A stretch of DNA of 64,000 bases from Bacteroidota bacterium. Its GTDB lineage: Bacteria; Bacteroidota; Bacteroidia; UBA8524. Made by a program: the position numbers and the translations under genes. Of the stretch, positions 44,437 through 53,082 are shown in pieces. The stretch spans positions 1 through 64,000 of the forward strand of contig WBUH01000001.1 of NCBI GenBank assembly GCA_008933805.1. The letters are read 5' to 3'. Position 1 is the first letter of the stretch; every line of letters starts with the position of its first letter. Under the pieces are notes generated by a model. The model searched no databases. It was not told the origin of the DNA and saw only the letters and a list, made by a program, of their open reading frames with translations.

Positions 44437-46121
44437 TTGACCTTACCAATAATAATGTTTTCAAAAATTAAATAGTCCAAAGGTGATTCAATAAAGAAAG
44501 ATATTGCCTGCTGTGGCGTTTCGATTATAGGCATACCCTTACGATTAAGAGATGTGTTTAATAGTATTGGTAAGCCTGTCTTGTTTTTAAAGTCGCGAAG
44601 TAAATTATAGAAATTTATATTGTTTTCTTCTGTAACAGTTTGCACCCGTGCAGTACCGTTAAGGTGTACAACATTGTTCAATGGTTTTTCCCATTCAGGC
44701 TTTACGGGATTTACCAGTATCATATAAGGAGAGTCCCAATCATATTTAAAATAGTCAGTACAGTGCTCCCTCATCACCGCCGGAGCAAATGGCCTGAAAT
44801 CCTCTCGTAGCTTTATATATTTATTAATATAGTCTTTAACTCCAGCTTTTCTTGGGTCGGCAAGAATACTTCTGTAGCCTAATGCACGAGGTCCAAATTC
44901 ACAGCCTTCGTTAAACCAGGCTATAACATTACCCTCAGATAATAATTTAGCAGTAATGGTTATCCAATCAGTTGTTTTTTGAATAGTAAGGTTTTCAGGT
45001 AGCGATGAAATATCAACCGTGTATTTTTTCCCAAAATTAGATGTGCCGGTATGTTTAATCCGCTCTTTCTTTAGTATTTCAAGCCAGCCGTAATAGGCGC
45101 AACCTATTGCAATGCCATTGTCGCCTGCTGCAGGTTGTATGTATAGGTTTTCAATACTTGTTTCAGCCAATATACGTTGGTTTGCAACCGCGTTTAGGCC
45201 AACACCACCTGCGTAGCACCAGTTTTTATTCGGAAGCGTGTTTTGGTGGTAATTAAAAAGGTATAGCAATGCCCTTTCGGTCTCGTCTTGTAGCCAACGG
45301 GCTATATTAGCATAATGCTGGAAATGTGTGTTGAAGTTATCATAGCTTCTTGAGGGCTGTTTAAGTTCGTTAAGCCAATCTAATGTATTAAACACCCTGC
45401 CGTCTCTAAGTTCAAAAACTGGAAGCTGATAACTGTCTTTTACTCCATAAGGTGATAACCCCATTAGTTTACCTGTATCGTCAACGTTGCCAAAGCAATA
45501 TTGGCTGGCTGCTTGGTAGGCTCCTCCAATAGAGTGAATTATTGTAGGCATATGCAACTGTTCAGCGGCTTGCATATGGTTAAATTCAGAAAAGTCCTTA
45601 AATATGGGAGTGAGAATGTTGTTGTGGTATTTGTACACACTAAATTTCTCGCACCAAAAATGGTGAGGATTTTCATGTATTGATGAAAGATTTGGTATAG
45701 TAGCCCCTGCAATATCGTCGCATTGTGTAAAGGGACTGCCACTACCGTCAATTACCATAACATTACAGTCGTCAAATGGCGAAGTACCTATTGCGCTGTA
45801 AGCATGGGCTAGGTGATGGGATATGGTAACAATGGGGGCTTTAAAATTAGATGTAAACGCCCTAGCCCCACTGTAGTTTGTGGTTTCTATTGTTTCCTTT
45901 TCAAAATTGGCATTTTGTACAACAAGGTCAATATCGTCTATTGTTATGCCTTCAGCTTCTAAGCAGTATTCAATAGCCAGTTTATCGTTTCCCCCGTGGT
46001 GTTTTATTCGGGTGATGCGTTCTTTTTCTATTGCTACTGCAATCTTACCGTCTTTTAATAAACAGGCACTACCATCATGTGATAAATGCGTGCCTAAAAC
46101 GTATGTATGTTTTTTGTACAC
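44433..46121 (-). CDS. NodU/CmcH-family O-carbamoyltransferase
   Basis: A 562-aa carbamoyltransferase. The N-terminal Kae1-like domain starts YVLGTHLSHDGSACLLKDGK and has the metal-binding HHLAHAYSA (HxxxH) and the acidic MVIDGSGS. The C-terminal carbamoyltransferase domain has WFNEGCEFGPRALGYRSILA and NTSLNRKGMPI. The family uses carbamoyl phosphate and ATP to carbamoylate a hydroxyl group on nodulation factors, cephalosporins or aminoglycosides. No other antibiotic or Nod genes are here. It is the first gene of the leftward arm. Together with two hydroxylases it could carbamoylate a newly made hydroxyl group; this is inference. Confidence 0.93.
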   Translation of the reverse strand: MYKKHTYVLGTHLSHDGSACLLKDGKIAVAIEKERITRIKHHGGNDKLAIEYCLEAEGITIDDIDLVVQNANFEKETIETTNYSGARAFTSNFKAPIVTISHHLAHAYSAIGTSPFDDCNVMVIDGSGSPFTQCDDIAGATIPNLSSIHENPHHFWCEKFSVYKYHNNILTPIFKDFSEFNHMQAAEQLHMPTIIHSIGGAYQAASQYCFGNVDDTGKLMGLSPYGVKDSYQLPVFELRDGRVFNTLDWLNELKQPSRSYDNFNTHFQHYANIARWLQDETERALLYLFNYHQNTLPNKNWCYAGGVGLNAVANQRILAETSIENLYIQPAAGDNGIAIGCAYYGWLEILKKERIKHTGTSNFGKKYTVDISSLPENLTIQKTTDWITITAKLLSEGNVIAWFNEGCEFGPRALGYRSILADPRKAGVKDYINKYIKLREDFRPFAPAVMREHCTDYFKYDWDSPYMILVNPVKPEWEKPLNNVVHLNGTARVQTVTEENNINFYNLLRDFKNKTGLPILLNTSLNRKGMPIIETPQQAISFFIESPLDYLIFENIIIGKVK

Positions 46122-46160
46122 AAAAAAGGTGTTTTAACGGGGGTTAAATAACCTTTATTA

Positions 46161-46202
46161 CAACTGTTAGTTGTTATTTTTGAGTTTAACAACTTTTAGT
46201 TG
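46161..46202. promoter_or_regulatory. Paired dyads in divergent control region
   Basis: CAACTGTTAGTTG (46161-46173) and CAACTTTTAGTTG (46190-46202) are two copies of the 13-bp dyad CAACT-N3-AGTTG, with centres 29 bp apart, about three helix turns. They lie between the carbamoyltransferase (minus) and collar (plus) genes, in the only gap that could drive both arms. Likely operator for a dimeric regulator, which is not encoded nearby. Confidence 0.5.
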
Positions 46203-46360
46203 TAAAAAGGAGGTGATATCTTTAGTTATTGCAAAAAACACTATAATCATAGCATTTGCAACGTTTTCTAATTGTTATTTTAAATTAATGTTAAAATAAT
46301 CTTGCAGTTGAAAGATATTTTTTTAAATTGCTCTACCAAAAAAAATATATACTATTAATT

Positions 46361-46942
46361 ATGGAAGGATACATTGGAGAAATCAGAATGTTTGGAGGCA
46401 ACTTTGCTCCAAGAACATGGGCCTTTTGCGATGGGCGAACTATTAACATCGCATCAAATACGGCCTTGTTTTCAATTGTAGGTACTCTTTACGGTGGAAA
46501 TGGAACAACAACCTTTTGCTTGCCTGATTTACGCAGCAGAACAGCTGTAGGCGCTGGAACGGGACCTGGTCTGTCTCCATACGTGTTAGGGCAAAAGGGA
46601 GGTGTTGAAACAACTGCAATGTCACTAGTTCAAATGCCAATACATACGCACATGATTGGAGGAACTATTGTAACAAACCCTGTAACATTTGCTGCTACCA
46701 ATGGTGATGCGTCAACTACAGAGCCTAGTTCAACAAATTTTCCCTCAATAAGTGGCGGCGCGGCTATATATGAAAGTGTACCAACGCCAGGGGCTTATAT
46801 GGGACCAATAAACACAACAATTACGGCTACAGGAGTTTCTGTAGGACAAGTGGGGTCCGGACTACCTTTCTCAATCCAACCCCCATTAACCGTGACAAAC
46901 TACATTATTTGTATGTTCGGTATTTTCCCATCAAGGGATTAA
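46361..46942 (+). CDS. Phage tail collar domain protein 1 (MdpB-like)
   Basis: A 193-aa protein with the tail-collar (PF07484-type) fold seen in 'microcystin-dependent protein' MdpB and short-tail-fibre collars. It starts MEGYIGEIRMFGGNFAPRTW, has the core LPDLRSRTAVGAGTGPG and ends NYIICMFGIFPSRD. The middle (about 95-155) is Thr/Ser/Gly/Pro-rich. No signal peptide. First of three tandem paralogues, 37 bp before the second. ATG 46361 aligns with the starts of copies 2 and 3; a TTG-initiated extension is not supported. Confidence 0.9.
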   Translation: MEGYIGEIRMFGGNFAPRTWAFCDGRTINIASNTALFSIVGTLYGGNGTTTFCLPDLRSRTAVGAGTGPGLSPYVLGQKGGVETTAMSLVQMPIHTHMIGGTIVTNPVTFAATNGDASTTEPSSTNFPSISGGAAIYESVPTPGAYMGPINTTITATGVSVGQVGSGLPFSIQPPLTVTNYIICMFGIFPSRD

Positions 46943-46979
46943 TTTTTAACTATTATTCATACTATAAAAACATATAGAA

Positions 46980-47549
46980 ATGGAAGGAACAATGGCAGAA
47001 ATCCGCTTATTTGCGGGTAATTTTTCACCCAAAAGCTGGGGATATTGCAATGGTCAATTGCTAAGTATTGCTCAGAATACGGCATTATTTTCGTTACTTG
47101 GTACAACATACGGTGGAGACGGTAGGGTAACCTTCGCATTGCCTGATTTTAGGGGACGACATCCTTTAAGTTCTGGTCAAGGTCCTGGTTTGCCAAACTA
47201 TCCGCTAGGTCTAGCCACAGGAACACAAAGTACCTCTTTAACTCTGGGTAATTTGCCACCACACAGTCATAGTGTTACAGGCACGCCATCTGTTACAATA
47301 AAGATGCCATGTAATATAAGTGATGGTAGTGGTACTGAACCTGAAGGTCAATACCCAGCAACTCCTGCTGGAGGGGCTACAATGTATTCTCCGGCCGCAG
47401 ACTCCACTTTAGCTACAATTAATTTAAATCCTGTGTCTAATTTAATTGCTTCTGTAGCTGGTGCATCAATGCCAATACCATTAGGATCTCCCTACTTAGG
47501 GATTAATTATATTATTTGCATGTACGGCATTTACCCAAGCCGTGATTAA
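46980..47549 (+). CDS. Phage tail collar domain protein 2 (MdpB-like)
   Basis: A 189-aa paralogue of the previous protein: MEGTMAEIRLFAGNFSPKSW at the start, LPDFRGRHPLSSGQGPG in the core, the His-containing NLPPHSHSV and the ending NYIICMYGIYPSRD. The central insert differs from copy 1, as expected if this face binds different ligands. No signal peptide, and none of the usual phage structural genes are adjacent. Confidence 0.9.
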   Translation: MEGTMAEIRLFAGNFSPKSWGYCNGQLLSIAQNTALFSLLGTTYGGDGRVTFALPDFRGRHPLSSGQGPGLPNYPLGLATGTQSTSLTLGNLPPHSHSVTGTPSVTIKMPCNISDGSGTEPEGQYPATPAGGATMYSPAADSTLATINLNPVSNLIASVAGASMPIPLGSPYLGINYIICMYGIYPSRD

Positions 47550-47590
47550 TACAGTATTATTTCATTAACATTAACTAAAAAACAACATTT

Positions 47591-48166
47591 ATGGAAGGAT
47601 ATATTGGCGAAGTAAGATTATTTGCCGGCAATTTTGCTCCTAGGGCTTGGATGCTCTGTCAAGGTCAATCATTATCAATTGCTGAATACACTCCGCTTTA
47701 TGCACTCATTGGCACTATGTATGGCGGTGATGGGCAGCAGTCATTTTTATTACCCGATCTTCGTGGTCGTAGGGCTGTTCACTCTGGGAACAGCACAGGT
47801 CCTGGTTTGCAGCCCATATATATAGGTGAGGTTGGTGGATATGAGCAAATAAACATAACATCATCTCAGATGCCGGCTCATAGTCATCCAATTGCAGCAA
47901 CATTAACCGGTAGTGCTACGGTGCAATTCGCAAATGTAGATGCGGATAGTGGAGTAACGCCTCAGAATAACTATTTCGCAATTTCAAGCGAAAATTTTTA
48001 TGCACCCGGAGGTGATACAACCTTGGCAAACCCCATTGTGACTACTAATGTGTCGACAATGAGTTTGTCAACTGCTGGAGGTTCTCAGCCGATTCCTTTA
48101 GTTACTCCTTATTTGGCATTAAATTATGTTATTTGTTTAGAGGGTATATTTCCTTCTCGCAACTAA
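47591..48166 (+). CDS. Phage tail collar domain protein 3 (MdpB-like)
   Basis: A 191-aa third paralogue: MEGYIGEVRLFAGNFAPRAW, LPDLRGRRAVHSGNSTGPG, QMPAHSHPI and the ending NYVICLEGIFPSRN. Conserved ends and a variable middle match copies 1 and 2. A strong terminator follows, which closes the collar-gene unit before the binding-protein gene. Confidence 0.9.
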   Translation: MEGYIGEVRLFAGNFAPRAWMLCQGQSLSIAEYTPLYALIGTMYGGDGQQSFLLPDLRGRRAVHSGNSTGPGLQPIYIGEVGGYEQINITSSQMPAHSHPIAATLTGSATVQFANVDADSGVTPQNNYFAISSENFYAPGGDTTLANPIVTTNVSTMSLSTAGGSQPIPLVTPYLALNYVICLEGIFPSRN

Positions 48167-48190
48167 TGTATTGTTAATAACAATTTTCTT

Positions 48191-48222
48191 GGCCCAAACC
48201 ACAATGGTTTGGGCTTTTTTTT
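48191..48222 (+). terminator. Terminator after the collar genes
   Basis: A 10-bp stem GCCCAAACCA/TGGTTTGGGC with a 3-nt loop and an 8-T run. It separates the collar genes from the binding-protein/formyltransferase pair, so the pair is either read through at low level or has its own promoter. Confidence 0.85.
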
Positions 48223-48244
48223 ATTTTCACGCACAAAAAATAGT

Positions 48245-49357
48245 ATGAGTATTACAATAGGGATATTAATTCCGCGATCAGATATTTTTCCAACGCTTCC
48301 TCAGCACGTTGTTAAGGGTATTAAGCTGGCATTTGAAAATGAAGGTATTGATGCACAGGTGATAGTGTGTGATATAGGCAAGGGTGTTGTTCAGGATTTG
48401 GTTATGTCAAAAGCCAATGAATTAATTATGCAAGATGTGGATATCACAATTGCTTATGCTGGTAAAAAGGTATTAGATGCGCTAAAAGCATTGTTTAGAA
48501 CTTCTAAGAAGCCGTTAATGCTGATGGGTATGGGGCCTAACATAACAAGAGAAGAAGAACTTGGAGAAGCGCCATACATAGCCAGCAATTCATTTGATTT
48601 ATGGCATACTTGTTATTTATTGGGTGAGTACGCAGCAAAGAACATTGGAAAACAGGGGATTGCTTCTGTTGGACTATTTGAAGGGGGATACCAGCTTTTA
48701 CCTGCTTTTAATGAAAGTATGGTACAGAATGGAGGGGGTGTTGTTGCCACTCATATATCAAAACAACTGGATGAAATTGATTTTACGGGCGATTTGAATA
48801 ATATGATTAATTCAACACCTGCTGATTATTTAGTGGAGTTTTTTAGTGGTATTGATAGCCCAAGGTTTTATGATTTGTGTGTTAAAAGCGGTATTAGCAA
48901 AGAGCTTCCGATAATTACTCCAAGTATTGGGATTGAGCCTTTTGCCGAATACAACAAAAGACTTGTGCACGGGCTTAGCTGGCAACCTTTTGTTAAAAAT
49001 GCCGCAAATGAGCAGATGATAACAAGTTTTACCCAAAAACATAATGAAGAGCCCAGCGCTTATGTAGCGTTGGCCTATGAAACAGCATTGTGGATAGCAG
49101 AAGGGATAAAAGCTTGCGACGGTAAATTTAACACTGCTACCTACTGTGAGGCTATTGCAAAGGCAAGTTTTCAAAGTCCGAGGGGAGGCTTTACGGTTAA
49201 TAGCGAGAAAAATACCAATCAGCCGTTTCCTACAATTATTGTTGATGGTGAAACAGTAGCAAGTTATTCAATAGCTGCTGAACAGGAGAAAGAACTAGTT
49301 GAGTCATTTAGTAGCCGTGTTCAAGCAGGGTGGTTTAATCCTTTTCCTTGCGCATAA
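48245..49357 (+). CDS. Periplasmic-binding-protein-like (type 1 fold) protein without signal peptide
   Basis: A 370-aa protein with the two-lobed Leu/Ile/Val-binding-protein fold (Peripla_BP_6-like): ITIGILIPRSDIFPTLPQHV at the first strand, KPLMLMGMGPN, the hinge segment IASVGLFEGGYQ and VALAYETALWIAEGI near the C-terminus. The best ATG (48245) gives no signal peptide, and the upstream in-frame extension overlaps the terminator. No ABC permease or ATPase genes are present. It is thus an orphan, possibly cytoplasmic, ligand-binding protein. The formyltransferase gene starts 3 bp after its stop. Confidence 0.8.
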   Translation: MSITIGILIPRSDIFPTLPQHVVKGIKLAFENEGIDAQVIVCDIGKGVVQDLVMSKANELIMQDVDITIAYAGKKVLDALKALFRTSKKPLMLMGMGPNITREEELGEAPYIASNSFDLWHTCYLLGEYAAKNIGKQGIASVGLFEGGYQLLPAFNESMVQNGGGVVATHISKQLDEIDFTGDLNNMINSTPADYLVEFFSGIDSPRFYDLCVKSGISKELPIITPSIGIEPFAEYNKRLVHGLSWQPFVKNAANEQMITSFTQKHNEEPSAYVALAYETALWIAEGIKACDGKFNTATYCEAIAKASFQSPRGGFTVNSEKNTNQPFPTIIVDGETVASYSIAAEQEKELVESFSSRVQAGWFNPFPCA

Positions 49358-49360
49358 TAT

Positions 49361-50302
49361 ATGAAGATTGGTATTTTATGTAACAGTGTATTACCCCTTC
49401 CGGCAATACAAATGTTAGCTTCAAATGGGTTAATTGTTTGTATAGGGTTGCCCGCAGATGAGAATCCTGAGACTGCTGAAGTTGTAGCTACCCTTGCCGC
49501 TATGCAGTTGTCGGTGACAAGGCTTCATAAAAATGGGCTTGAAGATTCGCTTCTCAGATGGGTAAATAGGAACAAGCCCGATGTGGTGTTTGTAATGACC
49601 TTTCCTTGGAAAATACCAAGCAAGACTCTTTTGCAACCAAAGTTAGGATTTTTCAATTTTCATTATGCATTGTTGCCAAAGTACAGGGGGGCAAGTCCTG
49701 TGTTTTGGCAATTACGGAACGGGGAGTCGTATGGCGGACTCACTGTTCATAAAATGGATCAGGGTTTTGATACAGGACCTATTGCGCATATACACAAAAT
49801 TGCCATCAAAGCAGGGGAAACTTATGGTATGCACAACAAACGACTTGCATGGGAAACGGTGCAGGGAGTTGGAGCATTTACACAAACATTAATGCTGCTT
49901 GGAAATGCAGTACCGCTTACCCCACAAAGTAGTGACGAGGCACAGTACTTTAATAGACCCACGGCAAAAGATTTAGCCATTGATTGGTCCGCAATGAGCG
50001 CCAAACAAATACAATGCCTGGTAAATGCTTGCAACCCATGGAACAAAGGTGCCTTTACACGATGTGGAGATATTGTATTTAAAATTGTACAGGTTTCTGT
50101 AAAAGAACAAAAGATTGTTTATAACCAACAATTAATTCCAGGTACAGTAATTAATTGTTCTGAAAAAAAGACAATAGACATTATTACCGTTGATAATAAC
50201 GTTTTAAGTATTGAGGTTATTTCGGTTGATGAAGGTATTTTTACCGCAGATTTCTTAGTCTCTATTGGTCTAAGAAATGATATGGTACTTGTGAACCTTT
50301 AA
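49361..50302 (+). CDS. Formyltransferase (methionyl-tRNA formyltransferase-like)
   Basis: A 313-aa protein with an N-terminal formyl_trans_N domain. The catalytic set is visible: Asn and His in FFNFHYALLPKYRGASPV (about 97-114) and Asp in DQGFDTGPI (about 133-141). A C-terminal Fmt-C-like beta domain follows (about 205-313). 10-formyl-tetrahydrofolate is the family's donor. Sequence divergence from housekeeping Fmt and its position suggest a specialised enzyme that formylates an amine in a sugar, peptide or tRNA-like substrate. Coupled to the binding-protein gene by a 3-bp gap. Confidence 0.85.
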   Translation: MKIGILCNSVLPLPAIQMLASNGLIVCIGLPADENPETAEVVATLAAMQLSVTRLHKNGLEDSLLRWVNRNKPDVVFVMTFPWKIPSKTLLQPKLGFFNFHYALLPKYRGASPVFWQLRNGESYGGLTVHKMDQGFDTGPIAHIHKIAIKAGETYGMHNKRLAWETVQGVGAFTQTLMLLGNAVPLTPQSSDEAQYFNRPTAKDLAIDWSAMSAKQIQCLVNACNPWNKGAFTRCGDIVFKIVQVSVKEQKIVYNQQLIPGTVINCSEKKTIDIITVDNNVLSIEVISVDEGIFTADFLVSIGLRNDMVLVNL

Positions 50303-50322
50303 AATAAACCAGAAATAAATAA

Positions 50323-51198
50323 ATGCTTATGAATTTTATTAATTGTTTAGATGGGAAACGTGTGTTTAGTTTTAAACCATTTTTTCTGTTATTATTAGTT
50401 GTTTTTTTTCTCGCTTTTTCAGCGCGAAAAACAAAAGCGCAAACTACGTTAAGCACGGGCGATGTTGTATTTACTGCGTATAACTGCGGTTCAAACGGCG
50501 CAGATACTTTTGCGGTAATGTTGTTGACGGGAATCACTAGCGGGACTGAAATTATTTTTACAGACGGTTGTTACACTGATGCTACCGGCTATTTTCTTTT
50601 TCCCGGGGCGGCAACATCAGACTGGGCCTTTAGATGGGTGTCTTCATCAACTATGAATGCAGGGGATCAGATTAAATTTTGGACTTCTACTACCAATTGT
50701 TCCGGTAATTGTGGTTATAATGCTTCAACTGGCAATATAACCTGGGGTAGGGGACTATCCTTTCCTTCGTCAGGTGATCAGGTATTTGCCTGTCAAGGAG
50801 GAACTATAGATACGTCATCTGCAACTCGAACTTATACCCCTGGTACCGTACTTACAGGTATTCATATGAATTTAACTACGGCTACTACTACAGCGAATTG
50901 GGATGTAGGGGCAACGGGTACCAGTGCTTCTGAACTTCCTAACTCACTCACTACTTACACTAATGCTATATGGCATAAATATATTGGTACTGGTGCTAAT
51001 GGTGAAGTTGATAACGTACGTTATAATTGCGCTGTTACAAGTGGAACAGCTGCTGCTATTCGTTCAGCTACAATGGATACAGCCAATTGGAGTTACCTTG
51101 ATGGGACAACGCCTCTTTTAGCCCTACCAGTTGTGCGGATGTGCCGGTGGTTTGGAGTGGTACATGGAGTAATGGCACAGGTCCAAGCCAGGTCTTAA
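50323..51198 (+). CDS. T9SS cargo protein, N-terminal part (frameshifted gene)
   Basis: A 291-aa open frame with a signal peptide (hydrophobic run ending RKTKAQ at about 40). It is the first part of a surface protein: the beta-rich domain starts TTLSTGDVVFTAYNCGSNGA and carries several cysteines (CYTDATGY, NCSGNCGYN). The frame is lost between about 51103 and 51140. The last 20 or so residues (VVRMCRWFGVV...) are out-of-frame read-through. The proper continuation (PTSCADVPVVWSG) is in the next frame, so this and the following entry are one gene of about 868 codons. Confidence 0.75.
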   Translation: MLMNFINCLDGKRVFSFKPFFLLLLVVFFLAFSARKTKAQTTLSTGDVVFTAYNCGSNGADTFAVMLLTGITSGTEIIFTDGCYTDATGYFLFPGAATSDWAFRWVSSSTMNAGDQIKFWTSTTNCSGNCGYNASTGNITWGRGLSFPSSGDQVFACQGGTIDTSSATRTYTPGTVLTGIHMNLTTATTTANWDVGATGTSASELPNSLTTYTNAIWHKYIGTGANGEVDNVRYNCAVTSGTAAAIRSATMDTANWSYLDGTTPLLALPVVRMCRWFGVVHGVMAQVQARS

Positions 51199-52928
51199 AA
51201 GCTGTAATAAATAGTAGTGCAACTCCTGGTAGCTTCACCTGCGCCGATCTGTATATTAGTAGTACCTTTGCGCTAACGTTGAATAGTGGAGCTACAGCAA
51301 CTATTTATGGTGACCTTTATAATAATGGCAACGGTACAAGCGGTGTTGGAACTTTACGTTTTGTTAAATCGGGTACACAATCACTTAACGGTACAGTTTT
51401 TACCCACAGCGGGGTTGTAGAAGTTGCCACCGGATCTACACTTACAACCAATAGTAAGCTTACCATTGCCAATGGCGGTAGCTTAATGCACGGTACTAGT
51501 ACCCCAAATGGTGGGGGTTCAGTATCGGGTAGCATTACTTTTGAAAAGACAATCGGGACAACCACCAAAGGCTGGCGTATGTTTTCACTGCCTGTAGATG
51601 CGTTGATTGATAATTTTGAATCTGGTTTGAACACTTTGTGCAGCAATCATACTCCTTCAGGTGAGCGTAATGTTTATTATTATAATCCTGCTGCAGGAGC
51701 CACTGCCCCTGGCGGTAATTATGCAGTGGGTTGGACACAGGCTAATAATACTACTGACGATGAGCAGAAGGCGTATTCAATTTATTTGGACAATACGAGT
51801 CATGGTGCTTGGAACTTTGGCTCTACTGTAAGTATTTCAGGAACTCCTAATAATGGTACCGATACGTTTAGCCTCCAATATCATTATGATCCCGCAAGTT
51901 CAGGTAATCAAGCTCCTCAACGTGGCTGGAACCAAATACCTAATTATTTTCCCAGTAATTTAGGGGTGTATAACCTTATTAACGATGGTAACTTTGGTAC
52001 TACATATAAAGCGATACACGTTTGGGATCAAAATACAAGCCAAATGATTGGTCTTAACCAAAGTTCAATGAATAGTTACAACAACTCAAGTACAAGCCGT
52101 TTTAGTACCATCAGGCAAATATCACCGTTCACAGGTTTTTGGGTAAAGGCTACTTCAGTTTCACAGTCTATTCAACTTAAAAACAGTATGCGCACCAGTC
52201 GTACCGACTCTTTACCCGCAAATACCTACTTTAAAAAAGAGTTTGATATTTTTAGGGTTGAAGTGAAAGATGCAGAAGGCAAAGCAGACCAGTTTTCAGT
52301 TTGTTTTGATGAGGCAGCTACCGATGGTATGGACTATTCAATGGATATCTATAAGTTTAAATCGTTTAGCGATGAAGTGCCTACATTATATACTGAACTT
52401 GCCGGTGAGGGTATGATGAGTTTGAATGCTTTACCTATAAAAGAATCCTACACGATGCCCCTGTTTATTGAATCGTTTAAGGATGGTAAAGAATATACTT
52501 TTAGTCCTATCACCGAAGAATATTTAGGGTACTTTGATGTAGAGCTTGTCGATAACAAAACAGGTGTTAAAACAATGTTGTTGGATAAAAACTACAGCTT
52601 TAAGTATGATGCGGCTTATAAAGGTGCCCGTTTTACGTTAAACTTTACAAAAAAATCAACCACTAGTGTTGATGAATTGTTTAGCCCTGAAAAAATGTAT
52701 GCTTATACAAACGAGGGTGGAATTAACGTAGTGTATAGCAACAGAAACACTGCAACAACTGCTACAGTTGAAATTTATAATATTATGGGGCAAAAATTGT
52801 TTAGTACACAAACTGCTGCCGGTGTTGAGACAGTTACTTACCAACCTGCAGCCACTGCCCAAGCAAACGTTTATGTTATAAACGTTACTTCAAACGGAAA
52901 AACAAAAACTATTAAAGTGGTTTATTAA
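51141..52928 (+). CDS. T9SS cargo protein, C-terminal part with type A sorting domain (frameshifted gene)
   Basis: A 595-aa open frame that continues the preceding one in another frame. Its apparent GTG start is not real; the frame is open from about 51102. It has Gly/Ser/Thr-rich beta-helix-like repeats (about 1-110), a jelly-roll-like region (about 150-350), and a C-terminal T9SS type A sorting domain of about 80 residues with VVYSNRNTATTATVEIYNI, FSTQTAAG and ending KTIKVVY. The intact product would be an exported, surface-attached protein. A one-base loss in the CTTTTA run near 51115-51120 would explain the break; a sequencing error is equally possible. Confidence 0.75.
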   Translation: MPVVWSGTWSNGTGPSQVLKAVINSSATPGSFTCADLYISSTFALTLNSGATATIYGDLYNNGNGTSGVGTLRFVKSGTQSLNGTVFTHSGVVEVATGSTLTTNSKLTIANGGSLMHGTSTPNGGGSVSGSITFEKTIGTTTKGWRMFSLPVDALIDNFESGLNTLCSNHTPSGERNVYYYNPAAGATAPGGNYAVGWTQANNTTDDEQKAYSIYLDNTSHGAWNFGSTVSISGTPNNGTDTFSLQYHYDPASSGNQAPQRGWNQIPNYFPSNLGVYNLINDGNFGTTYKAIHVWDQNTSQMIGLNQSSMNSYNNSSTSRFSTIRQISPFTGFWVKATSVSQSIQLKNSMRTSRTDSLPANTYFKKEFDIFRVEVKDAEGKADQFSVCFDEAATDGMDYSMDIYKFKSFSDEVPTLYTELAGEGMMSLNALPIKESYTMPLFIESFKDGKEYTFSPITEEYLGYFDVELVDNKTGVKTMLLDKNYSFKYDAAYKGARFTLNFTKKSTTSVDELFSPEKMYAYTNEGGINVVYSNRNTATTATVEIYNIMGQKLFSTQTAAGVETVTYQPAATAQANVYVINVTSNGKTKTIKVVY

Positions 52929-52955
52929 TAGTTCATAAGCAGCACCAAGTGTGTG

Positions 52956-52981
52956 AACCCCGTCGATGAGACGGGGTTTTT
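52956..52981 (+). terminator. Terminator of the T9SS cargo gene
   Basis: AACCCCGTC/GACGGGGTT 9-bp stem with a 5-nt loop, followed by a T-run. Confidence 0.85.
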
Positions 52982-53082
52982 GCTTTATAGAGATGCAGTA
53001 ATCAGCAGAAATAATTTTACAGAATGGCTATTCGCGAGCTGAGTTTTTTGCATATTTTTACAAAAACTATTATCAATTTATT

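Noticed and set aside
46361-48166. Prophage or phage-tail remnant
   Set aside because: Only collar proteins occur; no integrase, terminase, capsid, sheath, tube or baseplate genes are in the window, and each protein is full length.
51110-51125. Programmed -1 ribosomal frameshift in the T9SS cargo gene
   Set aside because: The local CTCTTTTAG does not fit the usual X-XXY-YYZ slippery pattern, and T9SS cargo genes are not known for it.
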